Both the position numbers and the translations under genes were made by a program. Source: Halopelagius inordinatus (lineage in GTDB: Archaea > Halobacteriota > Halobacteria > Halobacteriales > Haloferacaceae). Taken from it: a stretch of DNA of 64,000 nt. The DNA lies in NCBI RefSeq assembly GCF_900113245.1, contig NZ_FOOQ01000001.1, forward strand, positions 62,001 to 126,000, in the 5' to 3' direction. Shown one piece after another: positions 57,534 to 64,000 of this stretch (the stretch's first letter is position 1; each line of letters begins with the position of its first letter). The notes beneath the pieces were generated by a model, which worked only from the letters and a program-made list of their open reading frames with translations, did not search any database and was not told the origin of the DNA.

Positions 57534-58490
57534 TCACGGGAGCACTTGGTTCTCTAACTCCTCGTAGGACCCGCTCTCTTCGATTCGTTCGACGTTCGAC
57601 GCGAGGATGTCCGCCAGTCGCGTCCAGTAGTGGGGCGTGTATCCGGAGACGTGCGGCGTCAAGAGGACGTTCTCGAACTCCCAAAGCGGGTGGTCCGTCG
57701 GAAGCGGCTCCGGGTCCGTCACGTCGAGACCCGCCCCGCGTATCTTGTTCCGCCTGAGTTTCGCGACCAAGTCGTCGGTATCGACGACGGGGCCGCGGGC
57801 GACGTTGACGACGACGGCGTGGTCCGGAAGGGCGTTCAGGGCGTCGGCGTCGATGAGGCCCCGCGTCGCATCGGTGAGAGGACACGCGAGGACGACGTAA
57901 TCTGCGTCGGTCAGCGCCGACTCTATCTCGTCGAAGCCGAACACCTCGTCGGTCGGTCCGCCCTTCTCGGGCGTGTAGCGCACCCCGACAGTATCGACGC
58001 CGAACGCGTCCAGTCGTTCGACGACGGCCTGTCCGATTGCCCCGAGTCCGACGACGGCGACGGTGGCGTCGCCCAACTCGCCGAACCCTTGGAAATGCCG
58101 CCACTCGCGGCGTCGTTGGCGGCGGATGCCCTCGTCGAGGCGGCGGGCGAAGACGAGAAGCCACCCGAGGACGTGTTCTGCGATGTTCGGGCCGTGAACG
58201 CCCGAGGCGTTCGTGACGGTGACGCCGCGTTCGTCCAGTTCGTCGAGGGGAAGGTGGCCGTACCCCGCCGACCCGCAGGCGAAAAGCCGGAGTTCCTCGG
58301 CGGCGTCGAGGACGTCGTCGGGGAGGCTGGTACCGGTGATAATCGGCACGTCCGCGGCCAGTTCGACCGCTCGGTCCGTCGTCTCCGCTAGGTGAACCGT
58401 CGCGTCGGGGAGTCGCTCTCTGAGGGTCTCTGCGTACTCGCTCGCGGGGACGCCGTGGGCCGACTGGTCGAGGACGAGAATCTCGGTCAT
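57534..58490 (-). CDS. D-2-hydroxyacid dehydrogenase
   Basis: A 318-residue NAD-dependent D-isomer-specific 2-hydroxyacid dehydrogenase. The coenzyme motif GLGAIGQ, followed by a VGVRYTPEKGG specificity segment, and the catalytic triad NVARGPVVD (Arg), DPEPLP (Glu) and LLTPHVSGYTP (His) are present. Members include glyoxylate/hydroxypyruvate and phosphoglycerate dehydrogenases; the exact substrate is unknown. An ATAACACG element about 27 bases upstream suits the ATG at 58490. Possibly co-transcribed with the exporter gene. Confidence 0.9.
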   Translation of the reverse strand: MTEILVLDQSAHGVPASEYAETLRERLPDATVHLAETTDRAVELAADVPIITGTSLPDDVLDAAEELRLFACGSAGYGHLPLDELDERGVTVTNASGVHGPNIAEHVLGWLLVFARRLDEGIRRQRRREWRHFQGFGELGDATVAVVGLGAIGQAVVERLDAFGVDTVGVRYTPEKGGPTDEVFGFDEIESALTDADYVVLACPLTDATRGLIDADALNALPDHAVVVNVARGPVVDTDDLVAKLRRNKIRGAGLDVTDPEPLPTDHPLWEFENVLLTPHVSGYTPHYWTRLADILASNVERIEESGSYEELENQVLP

Positions 58491-58672
58491 CGAATCGAGA
58501 GTCGAGCGGATTCGTGTTATGCTTTGGCCTAGCGGACCGAAACGAGGCTATCGCCGCCGAACCGGAACGCCGTCGCCGGGAGACGGCGTCCGCCGGACGA
58601 CCGGGGTCTCGCCTCGCCGCCGCCGGACCGACGGATAAAGCCTTTACACGTCCCCTCGCGTAGACTGTCTCA

Positions 58673-60073
58673 ATGGTACTCGACAATCTCGGGAGTTCCC
58701 TTCGCGGCAGTCTCGACAAACTGCAGGGGAAGTCCCGTCTCAGCGAGGAGGACGTCGAGGAGATAGTCAAGGAGATTCAACGCTCCTTGCTCTCCGCCGA
58801 CGTCGACGTGAGCCTCGTGATGGACCTCTCTTCGTCCATCAAAGAGCGCGCGACGGAGGAAGAACCGCCGGGCGGCACCTCCGCGCGCGATCACGTCCTC
58901 AAGATAGTGTACGAGGAACTCGTCGATCTCATCGGCGAGTCAACCGACATCCCCCTCGAACCGCAGACCATCATGCTCGCCGGTCTGCAGGGGTCCGGCA
59001 AGACCACCACCGCCGCGAAGATGGCGTGGTGGTTCTCGAAGAAGGGACTCCGTCCCGCGGTCATCCAGACGGACACGTTCCGCCCCGGCGCGTACGACCA
59101 AGCCAAACAGATGTGCGAACGCGCCGAGGTGGACTTCTACGGCGACCCAGAGGGCGAGGACCCGGTCCAAATCGCCCGCGACGGACTCGAAGCGACGGAC
59201 GACGCCGACGTCCACATCGTGGACACGGCGGGTCGGCACGCCCTCGAAGACTCCCTCATCGACGAGATAGAGGAGATAGAGGGCGTCGTCCAACCGGACC
59301 TCTCGCTTCTCGTCCTCGACGCGGCCATCGGACAGGGCGCGAAAGAACAGGCCCGCGAGTTCGACGACTCCGTCGGCATCGGCGGCGTCGTCATCACGAA
59401 ACTCGACGGGACGGCGAAAGGCGGCGGCGCGTTGACCGCGGTAAACGAGACGGACTCCTCTATCTCCTTCCTCGGTACCGGCGAGACGGTCCAAGACATC
59501 GAGCGATTCGAGCCGAACGGCTTCATCTCTCGGCTCCTCGGCATGGGCGACCTGAAGCAGTTGTCCGAACGGGTCGAACGCGCCATGGCGGAGACCCAAG
59601 AAGGGGACGACGACTGGGACCCCGAGGACATCATGAAGGGGTCGTTCACGCTGAAGGACATGCAAAAACAGATGGAGGCGATGAACAACATGGGTCCGTT
59701 GGACCAGGTCCTCGACATGATTCCGGGCCTCGGCGGCGGGTTGAAAGACCAGTTGCCGGACGACGCGATGGACGTCACCCAAGACCGGATGCGGTCGTTC
59801 GACGTCATCATGGACTCCATGACCGACGAGGAGTTGGAGAACCCGCGCATCATCGGCGCGGCGCGCGTCGAGCGCATCTCGAAGGGGTCCGGACAAGACG
59901 AGGAACTCGTCCGCGAACTGCTCCAACAGCACAAGATGATGGAGCGCACGCTGAAGCAGTTCCAAGGGATGGGCGACGGCGACATGCAGCGCATGATGAA
60001 GAAGATGCAGAACCAAGACGGCGGTGGCGGCGGCATGGGCGGCATGGGCGGACTCGGTCCGTTCGGCGACTGA
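58673..60073 (+). CDS. ffh: Signal recognition particle 54 kDa protein
   Basis: A 466-residue SRP54 GTPase that binds signal sequences and 7S RNA and docks at FtsY. N domain residues 1-90, G domain P-loop [11 protein letters not shown] (104-114), [21 protein letters not shown]. The M domain (from about 330) is Met/Gln-rich ([20 protein letters not shown], ending [13 protein letters not shown]). The C-terminal Gly/Met tail ([16 protein letters not shown]) is typical of haloarchaea. ATG at 58673 follows a CCTTTACAC element. Encoded near its receptor FtsY. Confidence 0.97.
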   Translation: MVLDNLGSSLRGSLDKLQGKSRLSEEDVEEIVKEIQRSLLSADVDVSLVMDLSSSIKERATEEEPPGGTSARDHVLKIVYEELVDLIGESTDIPLEPQTIMLAGLQGSGKTTTAAKMAWWFSKKGLRPAVIQTDTFRPGAYDQAKQMCERAEVDFYGDPEGEDPVQIARDGLEATDDADVHIVDTAGRHALEDSLIDEIEEIEGVVQPDLSLLVLDAAIGQGAKEQAREFDDSVGIGGVVITKLDGTAKGGGALTAVNETDSSISFLGTGETVQDIERFEPNGFISRLLGMGDLKQLSERVERAMAETQEGDDDWDPEDIMKGSFTLKDMQKQMEAMNNMGPLDQVLDMIPGLGGGLKDQLPDDAMDVTQDRMRSFDVIMDSMTDEELENPRIIGAARVERISKGSGQDEELVRELLQQHKMMERTLKQFQGMGDGDMQRMMKKMQNQDGGGGGMGGMGGLGPFGD

Positions 60074-60189
60074 AGCCACTCCGGGCGGGTCCACTCTCGT
60101 CGCCCCGGCGGTCACGGCATCGCCACCTCCGACCCGTCTCGCCCGCGAATCGGCGATAAGGGCGACGTTAAACGCCGGAATAGCCGACT

Positions 60190-60214
60190 GCCGGACCTGT
60201 GCTGACGGTCCGGC
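60190..60214. terminator. 8-bp hairpin between ffh and moxR
   Basis: GCCGGACC and GGTCCGGC form a perfect 8-bp stem around a 9-base loop, about 115 bases after the ffh stop and about 20 bases before the moxR TATA box. A terminator of ffh or a regulatory structure is possible; no T run follows. Confidence 0.4.
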
Positions 60215-60234
60215 GACTCGGGCGCTCACCCCCC

Positions 60235-60243
60235 GTTTATCTA
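60235..60243 (+). promoter_or_regulatory. TATA-box promoter of the MoxR gene
   Basis: GTTTATCTA, about 40 bases before the ATG at 60280. Confidence 0.45.
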
Positions 60244-60279
60244 GGGTCTACTAATGCTCCGCACGGGGCTTTCTCAACC

Positions 60280-61245
60280 ATGGACGTTGCAGACTGTTCG
60301 AGACAGTGCGAGATGATTCTCGACGAACTGTCGAACGCGGTCATCGCGGACCGCTCCGTCTTGGAATCGATACTCGTCGGGTATCTCTCGCGGGGTCACG
60401 TGCTCTTAGAGGACGTGCCCGGAACCGGAAAGACGCTCACCGCGCGGTCGTTCGCGACGGCGTTGGGGCTTTCGGCCTCGCGGATACAGTTCACGCCCGA
60501 CTTGCTCCCCGCCGACGTGATGGGGACGCACGTCTACGACGAGCGAACCAGCACGTTCGACTTCCAAGCCGGGCCGGTGTTTGCGAACGTCGTCCTCGCA
60601 GACGAGATAAACCGCGCGTCGCCGAAGACGCAGTCCGCGCTGCTGGAAGCGATGGAGGAAGGACAGGTGACGGTGGACGGCGACACGTACGAACTGCCGA
60701 GTCCCTTCTTCGTCATCGCCACGCAGAACCCCGCCGAACAGGAGGGGACCTTCGAACTCCCCGAAGCCCAGAAAGACCGCTTTGCGGTCAAGACGAGTCT
60801 CGGCTTCCCCGACGAGGAGGGAGAACTCGAAATCCTCGACCGGCGGGCTGACCGGACGGCGCAGACGCCCTCGGCGAGTACGGTCTGTGCGCAGGGCGTC
60901 GCGGAGGCGATTCGGGACGCGCCCGAACGCGTCCACGTCGGCCGCGAGGTTCGGCGGTACGTCACGCAGGTGACGCGCGCGACGCGCGAGGACAGACGCG
61001 TTCGCTCCGGCGCGTCGCCGCGGGCGACCCAGCGACTGTTCGAGGCGAGTCGAGCAGTCGCCGCCGTCGGCGGGCGAGAGTACGCGACGCCGGACGACGT
61101 GAAGCGGATGGCCGGACCCGTGTTGGCGCACAGGCTCGTTCTCACGCCGGACGCGCGCGTCGAGAACGTCGACAGGCGCGACGTAATCGACGACATCCTC
61201 GATAGGCTCGACGTTCCGTCCGTCGAGAGACAGGTTCGACGGTAA
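60280..61245 (+). CDS. MoxR-family AAA+ ATPase
   Basis: A 321-residue AAA+ ATPase of the MoxR type. Walker A is DVPGTGKT (45-52), Walker B VVLADEINRA, sensor 1 FFVIATQNPAEQEGTFELPEAQKDRF and the C-terminal lid contain the family motifs. MoxR proteins act as chaperones for maturation or assembly of other complexes, often with DUF58 and von Willebrand-type partners. Here it is convergent with a minus-strand DUF58 operon, which is the typical partner. The ATG at 60280 has a TATA-like upstream element. Confidence 0.93.
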   Translation: MDVADCSRQCEMILDELSNAVIADRSVLESILVGYLSRGHVLLEDVPGTGKTLTARSFATALGLSASRIQFTPDLLPADVMGTHVYDERTSTFDFQAGPVFANVVLADEINRASPKTQSALLEAMEEGQVTVDGDTYELPSPFFVIATQNPAEQEGTFELPEAQKDRFAVKTSLGFPDEEGELEILDRRADRTAQTPSASTVCAQGVAEAIRDAPERVHVGREVRRYVTQVTRATREDRRVRSGASPRATQRLFEASRAVAAVGGREYATPDDVKRMAGPVLAHRLVLTPDARVENVDRRDVIDDILDRLDVPSVERQVRR

Positions 61246-61326
61246 GACGTCACGGCGTTCCGAGTGGGGCCGCGGCGAGAAAACGGGCGACCGCGGCGGG
61301 ATGTGACGGTTGGGGGTTCGCTCTTC

Positions 61327-62031
61327 TCAGTTCGACAACGCGACGAGGAGCGCCACCGCGCCGCCGAGAAGCAAGAGTAGCGCCGTGAGGGGAACGTCCG
61401 TCACGTTCAACTCGGTGACGCCGAACGTCGCCGCGACGACGACGGTGCCGTACGACGCCGACGCGCCCGTGTGCCCGAGTTCGACGGGCCACGTCCGCGC
61501 GCGCCGCCCCACGTGTTCGCCCAGCGAGACGGCGTTCTCGCCCGCGTCCCACGCGACGACGACGGCGGCCATCGCGGACAGAAGCGAGAGCGAGCCCACC
61601 TCGGTCATCAGTCCGGCGAGGACGACGGCGACGACGAGGACGCCCGTGCCGACGCCGACGAGGTGGCGCGGTCGGACCGCGGGCGCCGGAGCGAGTCCCG
61701 CGCCGAGGAGACTCACGCCGAGGAGTCCGGCCGCGAGGACGATTCGCAGCGGTAACGTTTCCGCTTCGAGCGTTCCGAAACCCACGCCCGCGAGTGACAA
61801 CCCGACGCCGACGACGAGGAGAACCGCCTCCAGCGACCGGTATCCGTCGTCGCCGCCGACGCCCGCGGCCGACGCCATCGCGAGCGTTCCGAGACAGACG
61901 AGGCCGACGGCGAGGCCCAGAGAGACGCCCGGTCCGCCGTCACCGCCGGACGCGACGAGGGCCACCGCGACGACGGCGAGGCCCAGAGAGAGGACGCTCC
62001 CGAACCGCGTCGGGTGCGAGACGAACGTCAC
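61327..62031 (-). CDS. Membrane protein of the DUF58 operon
   Basis: A 234-residue protein with about seven or eight hydrophobic helices (SVLSLGLAVVAVALVAS, GVSLGLAVGLVCLGTLAMAS, VLLVVGVGLSLAGVGFG, VLVVAVVLAGLMTEVGSL and others), separated by short loops. No transport motif is recognised. The GTG at 62031 overlaps the DUF58 stop codon (GTGA), so it is translated after it, and it is the last gene of the operon. Probably a membrane partner of the MoxR-DUF58 system. Function unknown. Confidence 0.72.
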   Translation of the reverse strand: MTFVSHPTRFGSVLSLGLAVVAVALVASGGDGGPGVSLGLAVGLVCLGTLAMASAAGVGGDDGYRSLEAVLLVVGVGLSLAGVGFGTLEAETLPLRIVLAAGLLGVSLLGAGLAPAPAVRPRHLVGVGTGVLVVAVVLAGLMTEVGSLSLLSAMAAVVVAWDAGENAVSLGEHVGRRARTWPVELGHTGASASYGTVVVAATFGVTELNVTDVPLTALLLLLGGAVALLVALSN

Positions 62032-63293
62032 AGGCCGCGCTCCTTCGCCCGGAGCAGTTCCGGACCGAGCGGTTCGCTCGGCGACCACGGGACGACGGTG
62101 ACGCCGCCGCCTCGAAGTCGCCGGACTCTCTCCTCCCGTTCGACCGCCGCGAACCGACTGCCGGGCGTCTCGGCCGTCGTCACGTCCGGACAGACGACGG
62201 TGACCGCGGTTCGACTGTTCTCAAGTTCCAGCGCGAACGACGCCACCTCCTCGTCGGTCAACGGCGAGAAGAGGAACACCTGCGTCTGGTCCCCGAGACG
62301 GCGGCGTAGTTCGTCGAACTGCCCGCTCGGAGACCAGTCGGCGTCGACTGCGGGCGGCACCGTAGAGAACGTCCGGTGACTCGCGAGTAACTGCCGGGCG
62401 TCCGCGAGGTGGTCGGTGCCGCGTCCCGGTCGGTGCCAACAGAGTTCCCGGCCGACGGCGGCCAGACCGACCGCGTCCCGGCCGTTTCCGACCGCGGTCA
62501 GAAGTTGCGAGATGGCCTCCCGACTGCACGCGACGGCGTTGGGTTCGTCTTCGCTCGCGGCGCGGTAGGCGCACGCTCTCGCGTCGAGACAGAGAAGCAC
62601 GGACGCCGGTCGCTCCTCTCTGAACTCGATGGTGGTGAGTTCGCCCGTCTTCGCCCGGCGCTTCCAGTCGATTCGGGACATCGGGTCGCCCGTGTTGTAC
62701 TCGCGGGTCTTGTGGAACTCGATACCGCTTCCGCCGTCGGGCGTCAACACCCGACCGCTTCCGAGCGTCGTCTGCTCTCGAAGCGGAACCTCCGGAACGG
62801 CCGCCGCGCACTCGATTGCGGCGTCCGCCGAGACGGACGTCTCGACTTCGGTCGAGCCGGTTATATCGCGTGCGACGACCGTCGCGGGGTCGAACTGGTG
62901 GCGGCCGTGCGCGGCCTCCACGTCGTACTCGAACTCGGTCGTCGACCCCGGCCGCAGGAACGCCGCGTGCCGCGGCGTCCCGTTACTCACCGTCAGCATC
63001 GGCGGGACGCCGTCGACGATACGGAGGTCCGAGAGCGTCGAGTCGCCGACGTTGCGAACGCGGACGGTCACCGTCACGTCGTCGCCCGCCGCCGGGTCGG
63101 TCGGCGTCAGAGAGCGCGTCACGTCGAGTTCGACCGACGGCGGGGACCGAAGCCACGGGTACGCCGCGAATCCCGCGCCGACCGCACCGGCGAGCAACAC
63201 CAGCGGTCTCGTCGCGAACACGCCGACTGCGCTCGCGAGCAAGGCGATGGCGACGACGCCCCGCCACCGGTGCGTCCGGCGAACGGCGGTCAT
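62028..63293 (-). CDS. DUF58-domain protein
   Basis: A 421-residue protein of the DUF58 family, which accompanies MoxR. Two N-terminal membrane segments (about 14-50) and a beta-rich domain (VTVTVRVRNVGDSTLSDLRIVDG) precede the DUF58 core with the signature EFHKTREYNTGDPMSRIDWKRRAKTGEL near residues 205-232 and the DARACAYR helical region. It is the outward or membrane-bound partner of a MoxR ATPase. Its ATG overlaps the DUF7269-like stop (ATGA) and its stop overlaps the next GTG. The MoxR ATPase is transcribed on the opposite strand. Confidence 0.9.
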   Translation of the reverse strand: MTAVRRTHRWRGVVAIALLASAVGVFATRPLVLLAGAVGAGFAAYPWLRSPPSVELDVTRSLTPTDPAAGDDVTVTVRVRNVGDSTLSDLRIVDGVPPMLTVSNGTPRHAAFLRPGSTTEFEYDVEAAHGRHQFDPATVVARDITGSTEVETSVSADAAIECAAAVPEVPLREQTTLGSGRVLTPDGGSGIEFHKTREYNTGDPMSRIDWKRRAKTGELTTIEFREERPASVLLCLDARACAYRAASEDEPNAVACSREAISQLLTAVGNGRDAVGLAAVGRELCWHRPGRGTDHLADARQLLASHRTFSTVPPAVDADWSPSGQFDELRRRLGDQTQVFLFSPLTDEEVASFALELENSRTAVTVVCPDVTTAETPGSRFAAVEREERVRRLRGGGVTVVPWSPSEPLGPELLRAKERGL

Positions 63294-63964
63294 CGCTCGC
63301 CTCCCGCGGTGCCCGCCGCACTCGCCGTACTCACGGCGGACTCGCTGTTCTCTCCACCGGTTCCTGTTCCGGGTTCGACGCCGCCGAGGCGGCAGACTTC
63401 GTCGGCCGCGCGCCGCGCGCCCGTCTGGAACCACGACCGCCGAGAGACGAGAGCGCGGAGGCGCGCCCCTATCCACGGCCGTCTGGCGTTGCTCAGAAAC
63501 GTCGCCGCCGCGTCGTCGTCGGTCCACTCGCCGCTTTCGATCATCTCGCTGGCTCTCTCCTGAGAGACGTTTTCGCGGCGCATCACCTCCCGTTCGGCCG
63601 CCCGGCGAATCCGCGCTCGGAGCCGCTTTTCCTCCTCGGTCGGACGGTGCGGAAGCAGGTGGAGACGCTCCGTGACGGTCCGGTCGAACCGGACGCCGGG
63701 GTAGGCGGCGTGTTGGACCGTCTCCGGGTTCGGCATCGTCGCTTGGTCGACGCCGTCCAGTCCGCGACGAGCGACGACAGCAACGACGAACAGGATGGCG
63801 ACGACGCCCACCGCGGCGGCCAGAACGTAGTCGCTCCCGACCGCTTCGACGAGCGCATCGGACGGGAACGCCTCGGAAACGGCCGGGACGGCGACGACGA
63901 GGAGAGCGAGAGACAGGACGCAAGCGCCCGCGATGCCGAGTGCGATTCGGAGGCGTCGTCTCAT
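63290..63964 (-). CDS. Membrane protein in the DUF58 operon (DUF7269-like)
   Basis: A 224-residue protein with two N-terminal membrane helices (ALGIAGACVLSLALLVVAV and VLAAAVGVVAILFVVAVV), a coiled charged middle (RPTEEEKRLRARIRRAAERE) and a Gly/Ser/Thr-rich C-terminal tail. It is a member of a haloarchaeal family I believe is DUF7269, which sits between a transglutaminase-like or DUF4129 gene and DUF58. Its ATG overlaps the stop of the upstream gene, so the operon is tightly coupled. Function unknown. Confidence 0.72.
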   Translation of the reverse strand: MRRRLRIALGIAGACVLSLALLVVAVPAVSEAFPSDALVEAVGSDYVLAAAVGVVAILFVVAVVARRGLDGVDQATMPNPETVQHAAYPGVRFDRTVTERLHLLPHRPTEEEKRLRARIRRAAEREVMRRENVSQERASEMIESGEWTDDDAAATFLSNARRPWIGARLRALVSRRSWFQTGARRAADEVCRLGGVEPGTGTGGENSESAVSTASAAGTAGGER

Positions 63965-64000
63965 CGTCTCTCCTCGTTGTTTGCACGCCGATCCGACGAC
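63961..64000 (-). CDS. C-terminal end of an upstream operon gene (partial)
   Basis: On the minus strand a reading frame ends at TGA 63961-63963 with the last residues SSDRRANNEERR, and this stop overlaps the ATG of the DUF7269-like gene (ATGA). Only 12 codons lie within the window, so the product cannot be named; in similar haloarchaeal clusters a DUF4129-type protein is found at this position. Confidence 0.45.
   Translation of the reverse strand, partial: SSDRRANNEERR

Overview
The window is a contiguous stretch of a haloarchaeal chromosome, most likely order Haloferacales; the genus cannot be fixed from sequence alone. The evidence is a high G+C content with strong G/C at third codon positions, very acidic proteins, TATA boxes 24-32 bases ahead of start codons with little or no leader, archaeal-type information genes (RadA, NMD3, L39e, L31e, aIF6, LX, prefoldin alpha, SRP54, FtsY), and many small protein families known only from haloarchaea. 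Coding density is high. No rRNA, tRNA, CRISPR array, insertion sequence or phage gene was recognised, so this reads as core chromosome rather than an island.

Layout. 0.1-5 kb: a zinc-ribbon protein, ketopantoate reductase, an SMR (Gdx-like) exporter, a sulfatase-fold enzyme, a NifU-C scaffold. 5-7.5 kb: a tight three-gene operon (TIM-barrel PEP-hydrolase-like protein, cupin, Tm-1-like UPF0261 protein), the most interesting poorly understood unit here. 7.7-12 kb: an SLC13 permease and a Tat-exported lipoprotein with two near-identical ferritin-like domains. 12-26 kb: a DHH/RecJ-like phosphoesterase and tetrapyrrole genes (hemC-cobA-hemD operon, hemL, hemB), interrupted by a BrkB-family protein, a CPBP protein and two tandem amt-glnK ammonium modules. 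26-32.7 kb: DedA, a PHP-domain protein, haloarchaea-only small proteins, an SDR-family protein and a YkgJ-type cysteine-cluster protein. 32.8-36.5 kb: an overlapping signalling operon (PAS histidine kinase, receiver protein, receiver-GAF-HTH regulator). 37-44.3 kb: an XPD/DinG-type helicase with a 29-residue membrane protein antisense to its end, NMD3, HtpX-PspAB and RadA. 44.6-49.2 kb: a sulfur module (TusA-like, SQR-like flavoprotein, DUF1641) and SufU/SufS. 49.3-60.1 kb: DUF424-TPR pair, ThpR, the conserved L39e-L31e-aIF6-LX-PfdA-FtsY block and SRP54. 60.3-64 kb: MoxR ATPase facing a DUF58 operon that runs off the right edge.

How the genes work together. hemL, hemB, hemC and hemD supply consecutive steps from glutamate-1-semialdehyde to uroporphyrinogen III, and cobA diverts it to precorrin-2 (siroheme/cobalamin/heme). 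The Amt transporters and GlnK sensors form two ammonium uptake/regulation modules. The TusA-SQR-DUF1641 genes are a sulfide/sulfane-sulfur unit near the Suf cluster-assembly genes. L39e, L31e, aIF6, NMD3, LX, prefoldin, FtsY and SRP54 cover ribosome maturation, folding and protein targeting.

Most notable points: the split Tm-1-like operon with a palindrome-rich promoter; a 55-bp tandem duplication carrying the C-terminal codons of a small zinc protein; a 29-aa membrane protein gene; DNA-level near-identity in the duplicated ferritin and amt-glnK genes; and several enzymes lacking signature catalytic residues (sulfatase, histidine phosphatase, CPBP protease).
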